Part shown: one piece after another, positions 26,780 to 38,461 of the stretch
How positions within the stretch are numbered: position 1 is the first letter of the stretch
Layout of the letters: each line of letters opens with the position of its first letter
Source: Utricularia gibba
Taxonomy: Eukaryota > Streptophyta > Magnoliopsida > Lamiales > Lentibulariaceae
Direction: 5' to 3'
Assembly (NCBI GenBank): GCA_002189035.1
Contig: CM007991.1
Span: 5,208,001 to 5,272,000, forward strand
Length of the DNA stretch: 64,000 nucleotides
Notes under the pieces: generated by a model
Databases searched by the model: none
What the model was told of the DNA's origin: nothing
Seen by the model: only the letters and a program-made list of their open reading frames with translations
Translations under genes and position numbers: made by a program

Positions 26780-27759
26780 GCTAGGGAGCTAGGCTCTTTT
26801 TAGTTGTTTTTGTTAATGTGTTTGCATTCCTTTGCACGCAAAAGAAACATGCAAACGAGAAGCATAATGCAACCAAAAAGGCCAAAAAAGGAGCTGCTAC
26901 ACAAGAATCAATTATGAATGCAAATGGAGTAGAGAAAAGTATGCAGGAATATGACTACCTTGATTATTCCTATTGCGGAATCTGCATAAACATTCCATAG
27001 GAAGCCACCGCGTTTGTGCGTAGACCAACGGAAGTGAAAGAAGACAACATGCTTTTAAGTGTTTTTTAATTTACACTTGAAGAAGAAGCAAAGCTGTGGT
27101 TGAGCACCTTGGAATTAGGAAGCATAGGGAGTTGAACCAAAATGAAAAAGGTATTTTTAAACAAATATTTTCCATTCACCAAGGCTGAAGAGTTGAGGAG
27201 AAGAATTGCAGATATTCACCAATTTATGGGAGACTCAGTGCATGAATATTGGGACAAATTCATTAGATTGCTTGCACGTCGTCCGCATCACAGATATGAA
27301 AAGCATACCTTGGTCAAATGTTTTCTGGAAATACTATTGTCATCAATGAGAACTCACTTAGATGCTGCTGTTAGATGGAGCATGACAACTGTCACTCCTA
27401 CCCAAGCCTAGACGAAAATTAAATAGATGGTGAAGCATTCTCAACATTCTTATTCTAGAAAGAACAGGTGCAAGCAAGTAAACTTTGTTGGAGGAAGCTC
27501 GATGTCATATGGCAAGATGCACCAAGCACTTAAGAGTATGAATGAGATGGATAAGAAAATTAATGCGTTGCAGGACATGATGAGAGAATTATGCATGGCT
27601 CAGTCAAAGTTAATTATGTGCGAAGTATGTTCTGTCCTATGACATAAAATCAATTCAAGGAGCTATCAAGAACCTTGAAAAGCAATTGGGACAATTGAAA
27701 ACAATAGTAGAAATTGAGAACAAATCAGGGAAACTATTTTTCAACCCTTAGTGAACCCA
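26780..27759 (+). pseudogene. Ty3/gypsy gag relic, part 1
   Basis: The 27142-27411 frame is the retrotransposon gag domain: a KYFPF start, then HEYWDKF, then PHH and LVKCFLE, the same series as in the gag at 58686-59003. The preceding 26818-27000 frame and 27427-27642 add the N-terminal and coiled C-terminal parts. Stops (for example at 27000 and 27411) and frame changes show decay. The gag resembles the Athila/Tat group by motif. It is interrupted at 27760 by a solo LTR and resumes at 29116. Confidence 0.7.
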
Positions 27760-29115
27760 TGATGACACACATTTTCTCTAAATTTTATAATATAAAATAG
27801 TTATGTTTTATTGTGGTTTAGGTTAGGTATATGTGGTTTTTCAAGTTTTATGTGTGTTTATGTTAAAAAGTGGACTAAATCCTTTGATTTAGTCCACCGC
27901 CTTTATTACTAATGTTTGACCGAGTTCAGCAGGAGACTAGCAGAAAAATCAGACTCACAAACGTGTAGAATAAGTAGAAAAGGGCACAACAGCCGAAGAG
28001 GGACAATGAGCATTGTTCTGCCACCTACAGTCTACAAGTTCAAGCCGAGAACAGTGCTAGTGTCAGGAATAGTGAGTTGGAGTAAAGGAAGGAAGATATT
28101 TTTCGAAAAGGGGGAGGAAGAGCGAGCGGAGAGCGAAGGGAGCATATGGATGCAAGGGGGCTTCTCCTCCAACCCCAACACAACCAGGAGAGGAGAAGAA
28201 GAACTTCATCCTCTAGAACAGTATCGGAGTCCAATCAAGCGCTACTATTCCGGCCAGGGAACAGTAGCAGACGGAAACCAAAACTCTTACTGCTTTATTG
28301 TCATTGGTTGATGTTTTTCAGTTTCTACACTCAACTCTTTCACAATGTTCTTGACATTTTCGTTGTTTTATATTAATGTTATCATGTTTTACCTTCACAA
28401 TATGAGTAGCTAGAACCCTAGGGATATCTTAAGGTAAAGCATGGTGGTGTGGATTTAGGATTCTTGATAAAATTCATTATTGTTTCTTAGTTCTTGTTTC
28501 TATCATTCCATGGGTAGACCTAAGGAGGAGAACAAGTAACTTTGCAACTAAGAAGCTTAGTTTAGAGGTAGACCAACAAATCAAGGCGAGCGCAATAGGT
28601 GTTAGTCCGGGTAGAACCAGTAGAACTGCGTAAACCTAGTTCTATACACTTTGCATGTAGGTAGACCTAATTATAAGGTTGGTGATGATATTAGGGACTA
28701 GCTTAGCCAAAAATATGACAAATAACCTGTGTAGACTTAGGTTATTTGAAGTTGTGAGTGTAGGAACATGATAATTTAAGTTAAACATTTTAGCATCACA
28801 CTACCTACAGACCCTTAAGGCATCTTCGTATTATTCTGAGTTAGAACCAATACTTGTTACCTTTCGTATTTAAACCTGATTTTGTTTACTGAACTTACTT
28901 GTCACTACTAGTCCGAGCCTAGACTAAGATCTACTATTATCCCGAATTATGCATCTATTAAAACACTTAGCAAGCACAAACTCTTTGTGATTGACCTCGA
29001 ATTCCACTGTACATTTGTGTTTAATTTGTATTTTGTGAGGATTAGGGACTATAAATTTATTTGATATGGAGATTCGCTTTATTTGCAATGACATTACTAA
29101 AATTTCCGTTTATCA
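27760..29115 (+). mobile_element. Solo LTR of family A in a gag relic
   Basis: It starts TGATGACACACATTTTC and ends TTTCCGTTTATCA, giving inverted termini TGAT...ATCA, and is 1356 bp long. The 5-bp target-site duplication ACCCA lies at 27755-27759 and 29116-29120. Deleting the LTR and one duplicate rejoins the gag frame across the junction. No internal region, primer site or second LTR accompanies it, so it is a solo LTR left by LTR-LTR recombination. Matching LTRs are at 42871-44270 (minus) and 57538-58390 (plus). Confidence 0.88.
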
Positions 29116-30060
29116 ACCCACAAGTAAATATTTCAACGATTGAGTTGAGAAGCAAGATGAAATTGATGGAAAGAGAAGTGATCCTACCCCCAAGTCAACT
29201 CAGTGAAGAACTCATTCAAGAAACAAGCCAAGAAGAAGATATTGAAGAAGATACTAGCAAAGGATAGTCTAAACACCCAACCATTGAAGAGCATCGAGGT
29301 AAAGGTGACTCAATCCCCATTCCCACGGAGATTGAGGAATAATGCAAAGAAAGCTGAAGCATAGAAAATCATTTGTACCTTGAACTCAACTATGGTGACA
29401 ATGAAGGCAATTAATTATTTGAAACAAGTGCCAAGAGAAATTAAAATTTTGAATGAATTATGATCGAATTCGAAAGTTGCTCTCACTGAAGGAGAAGACA
29501 TGAAGATTAGTGCAAGTATTACTGCTCTAATTCACAAGGGACTTCCCATTGAACGTGGAGATAGAGTTACTTATTATATTTCTACCAAGATTAGAGGAAG
29601 GGAAATCCCGAGGGTCATGGCCTATCAAGGAGCAATGATCAACATGATGCCACTGGATGTCTACATGTTTCTTGAACTCGAACCCTTGAGAAAGACTAAT
29701 ACAAGATTGATTCTCGCAACAAGAGTGACTACCATTTTGAAAGGAATTGCTGAGGATATGTTGGTGCAAATATCAAAGACCTTGTACTCAGTTGATTTTG
29801 TGGGGGTGAAGATGCCTCCAATGAAAGTAGATGAGAACACCATTATTCTTGTAAGGCCATTCTTAGCCACAGCTGATGCACACATTAGATGCAAAAAGGG
29901 TAAAATGACTTTATGATATGAAGACAATTTTTTGACTTTTGTAGTTGGCGAACCTAAAGCTGGCATGTACAGAGTTGGATAGTGATTGAAGAAGAAAATG
30001 TCGAAGAAAGTGTTGGCGATGACCAAAGAGACATTATAGATGATTTGGCAAAATAAGTCT
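29116..30060 (+). pseudogene. Ty3/gypsy gag C-terminus and protease relic, part 2
   Basis: 29116-29267 continues gag with the TIELRS motif. 29500-29916 is the aspartic-protease domain: LPIERGD, then a degenerate active site where the DxGAS-type motif reads YQGAMINMMP, then AEDMLVQ and VRPFLAT. The catalytic Asp appears to be lost (YQGA), so the protease would be dead. The relic ends near 30060 with no reverse transcriptase. Confidence 0.7.
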
Positions 30061-30119
30061 ACACACAAGAGACGATAGAATATGTCATCATGGCAGAGGC
30101 GGATGAAGAAGCAATTTTT

Positions 30120-30560
30120 ATACCCGGTTGGATGTCAAAAGATCTATGACCTACACTTGCTACTATTACATTTATTTTTAGGTCAAACATGAATGAATTT
30201 CATTTTCAACTTATAAATGTTTTTGATACAAATGATCTCAACATCTAAAGAAAATATTGTTTATCAAATGGTGTCATTGGTGTGGAACTAGATGCTTTTT
30301 AGTTGCTGAAATTAATGCATTTGCATTTTTTTGTAGGTGGAACACTTCACTAGATCCGAAGATTGAGAAGATTGTAAGGGAGCCACAAGAACGTGCCAAG
30401 AAGAAATAGCATCAAGTGATAAAAAAGGCTAGAAAAAGGAGTTGCTACATGTAACTCAATCATAGATGCAAATGAAGTAGAGAATATGATTATTCAAATT
30501 ATTCTTATCCTAGAATGTGCATCAATTTTCGTGAATATGGTGCTGCGTTTGTAATCTAAC
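30120..30560 (+). repeat. Second copy of the gypsy leader and gag start
   Basis: This repeats the order seen at 26640-27000: CTACACTTGCTACTATTAC, then TTTTTAGTTG, TGCATTTGCATT, AGGAGTTGCTAC, ATAGATGCAAATG-AGTAGAG and TGTGCATCAA. It lies directly after the protease relic, so pol is missing between them. Unequal recombination or nested insertion is likely. Confidence 0.5.
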
Positions 30561-30801
30561 AAATATTATTAATATTTTTTTGAAAATTTTAGGGAAACAA
30601 AGAGGATTGGCATTTAGATGAATTCTCTTGTTCATCAATCCCATCGATGGTACCTTGAATGGATTCTCTTGTTTTGGGAAAAACTATCTTACATAGCTGA
30701 ATTGAACCACCACCGCTCGCTATCGTGCAGCTCTGAAATCGCAACATCTGTGTACTGTGTTTCCACTCTGTCTACCAATCAATCAGAACTAGTTTCTTTC
30801 C

Positions 30802-30840
30802 TTTTTTTTTTTTTTTTCTTAACATAGAATTCATTTTATT
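30802..30840 (-). terminator. Candidate polyadenylation region of the transporter gene
   Basis: On the minus strand AATAAA (30835-30840) is followed 17 nt later by 16 consecutive A residues (30802-30817 on the reference). The 3' UTR from the stop at 31297 would then be ~450 nt, which is plausible. The long A run looks like a reverse-transcribed poly(A) tail and might instead belong to a small retroposon. Confidence 0.35.
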
Positions 30841-31296
30841 CTAAGGACCATGCATTTAAGGCCCATGTCGGTCCAGAATCCTTAGTTTGGTCCACAGAAT
30901 TCATCAATTGACCATTCAGGAGAATCTTAGGAACCCATAATCGTATTATTATTTTTCTTTTCCCAAAAGATGTGTTTTTTTGCACTTGCGAGATGATTGA
31001 AACCGACAACCCCAAAACCAAATCAGCTCCCTTAACGCATATATGTAGTATACCTGTGAGGCTTGAAGAATGGATGCGATGCTGCAACAGGAGGTAGGAT
31101 GAAGAAGGAATGCTAATAGATACAAGGAATTGCAAGCCGACTTGAGACTCGTGCACGCTAACTGTAGCAAACACATTTTGCGATGACCAAATTCCTTTCC
31201 TTCAAACCTGTGAATAATTCATCAAGGATGTTCAAAGAATGGAAATGAAAATGAAACGCAGCAAAAAGTAACATTTGTTAGATTTGTTCATCGGAT

Positions 31297-33576
31297 TCAA
31301 CCACTGCGACCACTTTGTTGCGTCCGACCGATGTGCGATAGACGTCCAGAGGACGAAGGGATCAGGGGTGCCTCTTCATCTACACTCAGGTTTGAAGCAG
31401 AAGAAGCATCGTTCCCTTCCCCACTGCTGCTTCCGTCCGGCCGGTATACATCCGATGACTTCTTCTCCAGCTTCCACTCCTGCGGTAGCAACCATAGCCA
31501 TCACTCATCCATACTATATACTGAGTAGCACGACCCTATCTAAATTCCTTCCTTCCTTCCTACCTTGTTGGGGATAGCTTCAGAGGCCTGTAATGAAGTG
31601 CGGGCATCCCTGACCTTGAGGTAATTGTACAGAACCACACCACAAAGAGCTGTAGAGGGTTCCCACAATCGGAGTAAGAGGTGGCTTGTGGAAAAAGAAA
31701 AGCTTACAGGTTTCGCTGCACCGCTTAACATACAGTAGAATAAAAAAAGAGGAGCAAAACTTTACCAATGGCGTATCCAATGATGTTTAGACCAGTAATC
31801 GTCGATTCTGGGAAGACCACAGTTGAAAGAGCTATCAAGATCCAGTCTTTCAAGACGCCAGCCACCCTAACAGTCACAGCTCCGGTTCTACCGATCACTA
31901 GGAATATTGAAAAGTTCAACACCAGAGCACAAACGGCATTGGAGAAAAAGATCCAGAAGTTGAACTGAATCTGAGAGATGTCCATCCCGGGCTTTTCAAG
32001 AAAGTACCAGGGAAAGAAAAGAAAGACAAAGCTGCATTTTTTGACATGTAGGGACATATATTAGTAGATGTGGGTAACTAAGAAGATGTAGCTAAACACA
32101 TAGATGTGTCCAACACAACACAATTCAAAGGCAACAATTTAACTCTATCCCTCATATTAGTGTGTTCGCTGTGGGAACATAGAAAAAAAATGACAATGGT
32201 TCCAATACCTGCATGGGGCAATATAATATAAGCTTGTGATTGGATTCAGGGCTAATCCCTTCTTCTGTAATAGAACTTGGGTCAAGACCAGTCTCAGAGC
32301 TTCTGCGAATATACCTGTAACTTGGTAAACTGTTCCGATCACATTAAAATGAATTTCCCCATACGAGGATACAACGACCCCAACACTGACCAGCACCATA
32401 TTCAAGAAGACATCCCATCTTAGTGCATCAGTACCAGACAGAACAGCCACCACAAACGTTGCCACTGGCACTGCCCAGTCAGTGTCAAGCATGTAGATGA
32501 TTAAAAAACGGTTCCAATTGGAAATTAAATGACAACAAAAATGTTTCACATACTAAGGGCTTTTAGCATCTGAATAAACGCCACAGATATGTGGAGATAA
32601 GCTGTGTTACCAAACCTGAGGCATCATTTAAGTATTGGTTAAACTAAGAGTCCCAAAACTGACAGGTAAGCAGATTTATCCTATGCATAAAACTCAACCT
32701 ACATAACCATCCCTATAAGGCTCTCCAATAGAGTAAATGCAAACGAACAATTAGATATCAAAAACCTTAATCCTTATGTTTTTTGTGCTTTAGATGATAA
32801 CTATTCTTATTTATGAACCAACAGCTAAGACATTCAGCCGATACAGTTGGTACAAGTATTGCATCATTCAAAGAACTCAATCAGGAAGATATCCAGTATT
32901 ATGTGCCTCAACAGCACAACTTGCAAGGTGGGACTGGAACATACCAGAGACTAGATGCGAAAAAAGCACTTATTGGTATCACGCAAGTGGCATATCTGTG
33001 ACATATCACAGACAATAAGAAAAAAAAACGAAATGGAGAATAAACCATCACTAACAAATCTAAGGAACTCCCTTACATGCGAAATGTCATTTTTACTGGC
33101 GATACAACCTGCAGAAAAATCAGGTGTCAGCTGTCAAAAGCATATACCTTCTGTAGATAAAAATATTATGACAAATCAAATCGTCTGTAAACTTGAGATA
33201 GAGACAAGATTATGCCCTCACGAAAAAAATCAACCTGCTTTTTTTTTCTCAAACTGAAGTATAAAAAAGTATAGGAAACGAATCAGCGGGAGCAAGATTT
33301 TTACCTTAAAAGCTCGAATAAGCAAGAATGCTACTGAACCAGAAAATGCCATATGTATCATTGTGAGTGTTATAGGAAAGGGAAAATTGAAATATTTAGG
33401 AGAGAGCACCCACTGCGAACAGCAAGGAAAACGTTAGTCTGCAGTAGTAGAATATGATTTAGTATAGAAGTTCCATTGAAGAGAAGCGTGACCTTGTTGT
33501 ACAGGATAACTCCAGATGATAGCGTAACGTAGATTAGGAGGTAGAAATACGTCAACACTAATGCCTTAGTAATCAT
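31297..33576 (-). CDS. Probable sugar-phosphate/phosphate translocator (NST/TPT family)
   Basis: Exons, from the start: 33493-33576, 33305-33412, 33077-33108, 32945-32995, 32554-32615, 32209-32470, 31766-32031, 31564-31649, 31297-31479. All introns are GT-AG and phases agree, giving 377 aa, close to the ~367 aa of Arabidopsis At1g48230. It is a multi-span membrane protein of the drug/metabolite transporter superfamily, with about ten hydrophobic segments. Landmarks are GVILYNKWVLSP (19-33 region), FGNTAYLHIS, SSYGEIHFN, a membrane stretch ending FLVIGRTGAVTVRVAGVLKD, and Lys261-Asp262, as in the KD subgroup of plant translocators. Related characterised proteins exchange phosphorylated or nucleotide sugars, but the substrate of this subgroup is not established. 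The C-tail has DEEAPLI (351-357), an acidic dileucine-type sorting signal suggesting a Golgi, endosome or vacuole location. The ATG at 33574-33576 matches the start of homologues; no earlier ATG fits. The frame is intact. Confidence 0.93.
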
Positions 33577-34735
33577 TTCTCTAAAGCGCCTTATCTCTCC
33601 GAAGCTGTTAATGCTTGAGGTCACAAATCCTTGTAGAAGAACAAATCGGTGAATGCCACAAGTGTGACAAGGGAATCCGGGAATGCAAACAAATGATGGG
33701 CAGCAAATCCCTTCAGGAACTATATATGTTTCTTATCGGGGTTCCAGAATGTTGAGCGACTGTTTGGGGATCTTATCATAAAATGCAACGAGTTACTGAA
33801 GCACATGGGAAGAGCAGATATCGACGTCCATGGTTCTCAAACTGATGGAGAAAAAAACTCGTTTCAAGAAAAGAATCCGAGAAGAAGCGAGGTGCGACAA
33901 CAGCAAAAGCATCACATGAATTCGGTTGAAAACGAAGTTTCACAAAATGACATGATGAACTTAAAATGATAGGAAATCAGCATGAATCTTGCACCGCACA
34001 CCACCACGCCGACGGCGGAAGACGGGAAGCGAAGAAAAGCGGCCACAAGGAGGTTGGGGGGATTACTGTGAGAAGACAAGGCAGTTTTACGGCAAAGCCA
34101 ATCTGGCGAATTAGTATTCACTTCAATACATTGAAGGCCGATAATAAATAAGAAGAAACCGAGCAGAGGAACGACGGTGGATTACATGGAAACAGGAAAT
34201 GAATGAGGCATTAAGCAAGCAGTAAGTGTGGAGTATGGACTATGGAATCCCCTCCCTCCCTGAGTTGCAAGTGCAACTACTTCAATCCCCGGTGGTGGGC
34301 CTTCTTCCTGGAGCAACAAAGCAATAATAAATTTTTATGGGCCTTGGGGCTGTGTTGTGTTACCTCCCCTCACAACTTTCTCTTCAACATGGGATGTAGC
34401 TGCTGCAAAATGCAAATGGGAGGGCCTGCAATTGCATCACCAACTCACTCTCTCCCAGGTCCGGTAATTTTGAGATGATCCATCCAAGAGAAGCTGTTGG
34501 AAAAAGGAATGGAACAAATTACTGCTTTCTATCCACATCATACGCCAGCCGTAGGATGGGCAATGATGATGTGAGCGAAACAAGGAAACGGCATTTGCCG
34601 ACTGGACTGGAATTAACCTGGTCTGGTCTGGTCACCTATTCTGCCAAGGGGAAGGGGGGAAGGGAAGGGCGTTGGGGATTTAATCAATGCCATCTCTTTC
34701 AGGGAGTCATTTTCACATCCCAATCCTGCAACAAA
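33577..34735. other. 5' leader and promoter region of the transporter gene
   Basis: The minus-strand leader probably continues upstream of 33576; an in-frame GTG at 33624 is not preferred because homologues begin at the ATG. No TATA box stands out. The plus-strand open frames here (33966-34151, 34242-34478, 34475-34885) show no known domain and are treated as chance. Confidence 0.4.
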
Positions 34736-34760
34736 CCCATCCCATCCCATCCCATCCCAT
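34736..34760. repeat. (CCCAT)5 microsatellite
   Basis: Five perfect CCCAT units lie ~1.2 kb upstream of the transporter start codon. Confidence 0.9.
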
Positions 34761-34992
34761 CTGTACTCCTCCTCATATTGATATTACAGCCGAGCCTACA
34801 GGTCTACAGCACCAGAACCAACGCCTTCTGCCTTTCTCAATTTCCGCCCCCGGGCCCAAGTTTCCACTTGTTCTGCAGGAAATAAAAAAAAGAGTCCAGG
34901 ATTCTACTAGAAACTGCAAGGGGGAGGGTGCGTACACATCGGGTAGTTTTTTTTGTTGCAGAAAAGAACTACCCGATAGAGCCACCGTGTTG

Positions 34993-35747
34993 GGGAGTTT
35001 TTTTACTTTATACCCACTTTTTTTTATTCCCATTTGTAAAGTACTATTGGTATGTGAGAAAAGTATCAATCTTCTAAAAATTAATTTTTATTTTATTCTA
35101 TTTTATTTAATTTGTATTAAATAAAAGCATATATATCTATTTTATCTACATGAATGATGATATTGATTTTAATCTTTTTTATTTATTTATTTTATTATGT
35201 AAATTTGATAAATGATGTGAAAAATATTAATTTATACTAAATATATGATAATTAAATGTAAAGCATATATCTTTATTCATTAATAGAATTTTTTATTAAA
35301 ATAAATCTTTTTTAAAAAAACTATTAATCAAATGATTCAATTTTGGAATTGTGATCAAACTAGCTTTTTTTTGTTTATTCTTTTATTAAGTATTCATGCT
35401 TTTAATTCATATTATATGATATTATATTTTGTATAATAAAAAACAGCTATTATATTAATGAATAACGATATATGTTTTACATTTAATTATCACATACTTT
35501 AGTATAAATTAATATGTTCCACATCATTTATCAAATTTACATAGTAAAGTAAATAAAAAAATTAAAATTCATATCAGCATCCATATAGGTAAATGGATTT
35601 ACATGCTTTTGATTTAATACAAATTGAATAATAAAATAAAATAAAAATTAATTTCATGAAGATTGGTACTTTTATTACATAGTAACACATAATGGATACT
35701 TTACAAATGAAATGGAAACGTAATAAGTAGAAAAGTAAAAGATTCCC
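34993..35747. mobile_element. Foldback (MITE-like) element with ~300-bp inverted arms
   Basis: The left arm, about 34993-35290, and the right arm, about 35455-35747, are inverted copies. Examples: CATTTGTAAAGTA (35030) pairs with TACTTTACAAATG (35696), and AAATTTGATAAATGATGTG pairs with its reverse complement near 35525. The ends read GGGAGT and ...TTCCC. GTGTTG flanks both sides (34987-34992 and 35748-35753) as a probable target duplication. The central ~165 bp is AT-rich and no transposase is present. It is non-autonomous; the superfamily is not certain because the duplication is only 6-7 bp. Confidence 0.8.
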
Positions 35748-36136
35748 GTGTTGGAGGTGTTTTATAAAAGTAAATATTTCTCATTTATCTCTCACACACC
35801 ATGTCCAAAAATTTACACATAGCATGGGTATTTTTTTCACACATTGTTTTCACAGTATTTTCCAAAATGACTCCATGTTGATATTGGATAAAATGAGTGA
35901 AATAACCTATTTTTTTACAAAAAAAATCATCCGCTGGTGGTGTTGATGTCCAGCTGTGTCAGCAATTAGATTCCCTCGCAGTACTGTCATTAGCATTAAT
36001 TAGTGCACCGAAAGCTCTGGCTCGCCTCGCCTCGCCTCGGTAATTACCCATGAAACTACCCACAGTTGGTGTGTGACCTGACCGGATGCGGCAATTCGGA
36101 CGAGCGATTGGTCGATTTCACTCAATCTACTACTAT

Positions 36137-36165
36137 CATTGCATTGCATTGCATTGCATTGCATT
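36137..36165. repeat. (CATTG)5 microsatellite
   Basis: Five CATTG units plus CATT. A short CTCGC run lies nearby at about 36022-36038. Confidence 0.85.
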
Positions 36166-37494
36166 ATCGGAGATTAAATTATATATTCTATAGGGAATAT
36201 GGGTTAAACCAGCCCACCAAACATATGTTTAATGCTTTCTTTCCTACGCTTGAATACCGCATTTTATATATCCATGCAACACGAAGATTGAGACCAAGAA
36301 AAGGGGACCAGCAACTACCTTATCATTTTGTTGAACAATAATTTTTCAAAACCAGTTTCACAAAAACTTCACCAATGTAAAAACTTATCTTCATGTGTTT
36401 ACATAAATCCCCTTTGCAATATAGAACAGAATATCAAAATTTTATTCTATACTTATTTTATGGATTTGAATCAAATTATTTATTTAAATATTATGATATT
36501 TTATTTAAATCTTCATATGGAACTGGAACATAAAATCTTCATTTTTCTGCAAGCGTTCTCTTGGATTCAAATTCATGCTATATCAAATTCTTAAATTGAT
36601 TTAAAAAAATACGAAAAATTCATAAAATATATTTTGAAATAATTTATTTAAATACTATTGTATAAAGATATATCACCGATGTGCGACTTAACAAAAGCAA
36701 TCCACATCCAAAATGATATCCCTTCCGTTTACCAAAATAAGTAACTTTGGAATTATAGAAAATATTTTTTTTAAAAAAAACTCTAATAAATGCCCATAGT
36801 TAGAGAATCCATTTATATATTTTTTCTTCTTATCCATTCCAATAAAAACTACAATGGTAATATTCAAAATATATAAGATATATTTTTCTTTAGTTTTTAC
36901 ATAAACGAGAATTCTCTCTTTCCTTATTTTTTTCATAATTTTAAGTTCCATAATTACAAGCATGACAAACAGAATTTTTTTTATTTATTTTTCTATGCAC
37001 AGAGACACTCAATGTTTTCTTATGTTTTCAAATTTACAATTACAAAAAATTTGTTCTTACATTTGTTATTCAATGTGACAGATAATTATAGAAGATAACA
37101 ATATCCATTGATATATCATACGTGTGAATGGGACACTAAACAAATTTCGGAAGAACAAGTTCAATGTGTTCCGTTCTAAGCTTTTGTGCTGAACATAAGA
37201 ATTTTAGGTGTGGGTTGAAATTATCAATTCCATCATTCATGAACTATGTACTCTGTTTATTACATGTTCCCTTATTTCATTTGATATTCCCTTTTAATAT
37301 TGATGTATTGTTTGGTATTACAAATTGTTTGAAAGTTGTACAAAAAACACTTGCAGATATTACCAAACGCAAGAGTCAAAATGATATCAGGTTTCAAGAG
37401 AGTTATATGAAAATTTTTGAACTAGTTTTGTATGGATCATGATACTATAAAATGTGAGGATTAATATATTTAGACATCTTTTGAACTCATAAAA
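36166..37494. other. AT-rich DNA without recognised features
   Basis: Several short open frames on both strands are lysine/isoleucine-rich, as expected by chance in such composition. No domain or repeat boundary is seen. Confidence 0.5.
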
Positions 37495-37634
37495 TGTTGG
37501 AAAATGAATGGATATGATTATATTTCTCAAGTCCATCAAAGTTGTGGGTTTGTATTTCATATAAACTAGTTGAAGACCTCTTCAACTAGCAATGTGGGAT
37601 AGCAAGTACTTTTTCAATACAAGAATTTCCAACA
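37495..37634 (-). mobile_element. 3' LTR of a minus-strand copia element
   Basis: A 140-bp unit has perfect 9-bp inverted ends, TGTTGGAAA...TTTCCAACA. In minus sense it begins TGTTGGAAATTCTTG and contains TATCCCACATTG, common in short plant copia LTRs. Immediately upstream in minus sense is ATGTGGGGAAT, a polypurine tract at the expected site. It follows the RNase H relic at 37635-38461. Confidence 0.6.
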
Positions 37635-38461
37635 ATTCCCCACATATTAGAGAGGAGGTAAGTCCTGCAAACTCTAGTATTTAGAGAGAGTTATCTTTCA
37701 GTTATGAACTAATCTCTTGATTGCACTACACATGTGTCACTAAAAAATTGTATTTCTATGAATCAAATATTATTTTGTGATATAGAAATATAGTCAACCA
37801 CATCAAGTCCAACTCCACAATTATTGACTGTTTAACACTCAAATGCACCCATAACCTAGTGCAGTTCTTGTTAATTCCTAATTGCTCTAGAGATCACATA
37901 TATCTCAAAGGAGCGAATATCCTCTACACTTATAGATGTATTTACCTGACACACCCTACTCGATGACCACTGGCCTAGAGTTGTGTTCTCAGAACTAGTA
38001 GTGACTTGTTATTATCCATATGAATTTGATCATGGTGTTTCTCTTCTCATAGGTTGGGTTACCATCACTGCCATTTGCTTATTAGCATTAGTTCTATTCC
38101 CCTTTAAAGCTCACATATCTTCTCTCTAATGAGAGGTTAGGTCAGTGGATTGGCTAAATTCACTAATGTTCTCACGTATTCAATGGATATCACACTGGTT
38201 TTTAATAACTATCTCAATGTTCCATGCCTCAGTCACATGTGTATATTTCTTCCATTATAGAATCGATTCTTGGCAATGACAATCGTTGCATGAAAATCAT
38301 AGTGCAACATCATTAAGGATGTGTTGCCTAAGTGGGATTCCCATCACATAGTTTCTCAACCACTCGGCCTCAAGTTCTACTAGATCCAATGTAGTGAACT
38401 CTCCTTCCATTGTTGATCTAGCTATCAAGGTATGTTTAATGGATTTCTAGGACATAGCTCC
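37635..38461 (-). pseudogene. Ty1/copia RNase H relic, C-terminal part
   Basis: Read on the minus strand from 38461 down, the frame has ARSTMEGEF followed by EAEWLRNYVMGIP, the end of the copia RNase H. Frameshifted remains of the terminal region (ENISEF..STDLT) continue toward 38130. It is split from its N-terminal half (39425-39640) by the solo LTR at 38462. Stops and frameshifts mark it as dead. Confidence 0.7.

Noticed and set aside
31275-31577. Plus-strand frames opposite the transporter gene
   Set aside because: Antisense shadows of its last exon and intron.
33576-33624. Upstream extension of the transporter start to a GTG
   Set aside because: Nuclear plant genes start at ATG, and homologues begin at the position of the ATG at 33574-33576.
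34475-35124. Two plus-strand frames of 136 and 145 aa
   Set aside because: They run through the CCCAT microsatellite and into the foldback element; no domain.
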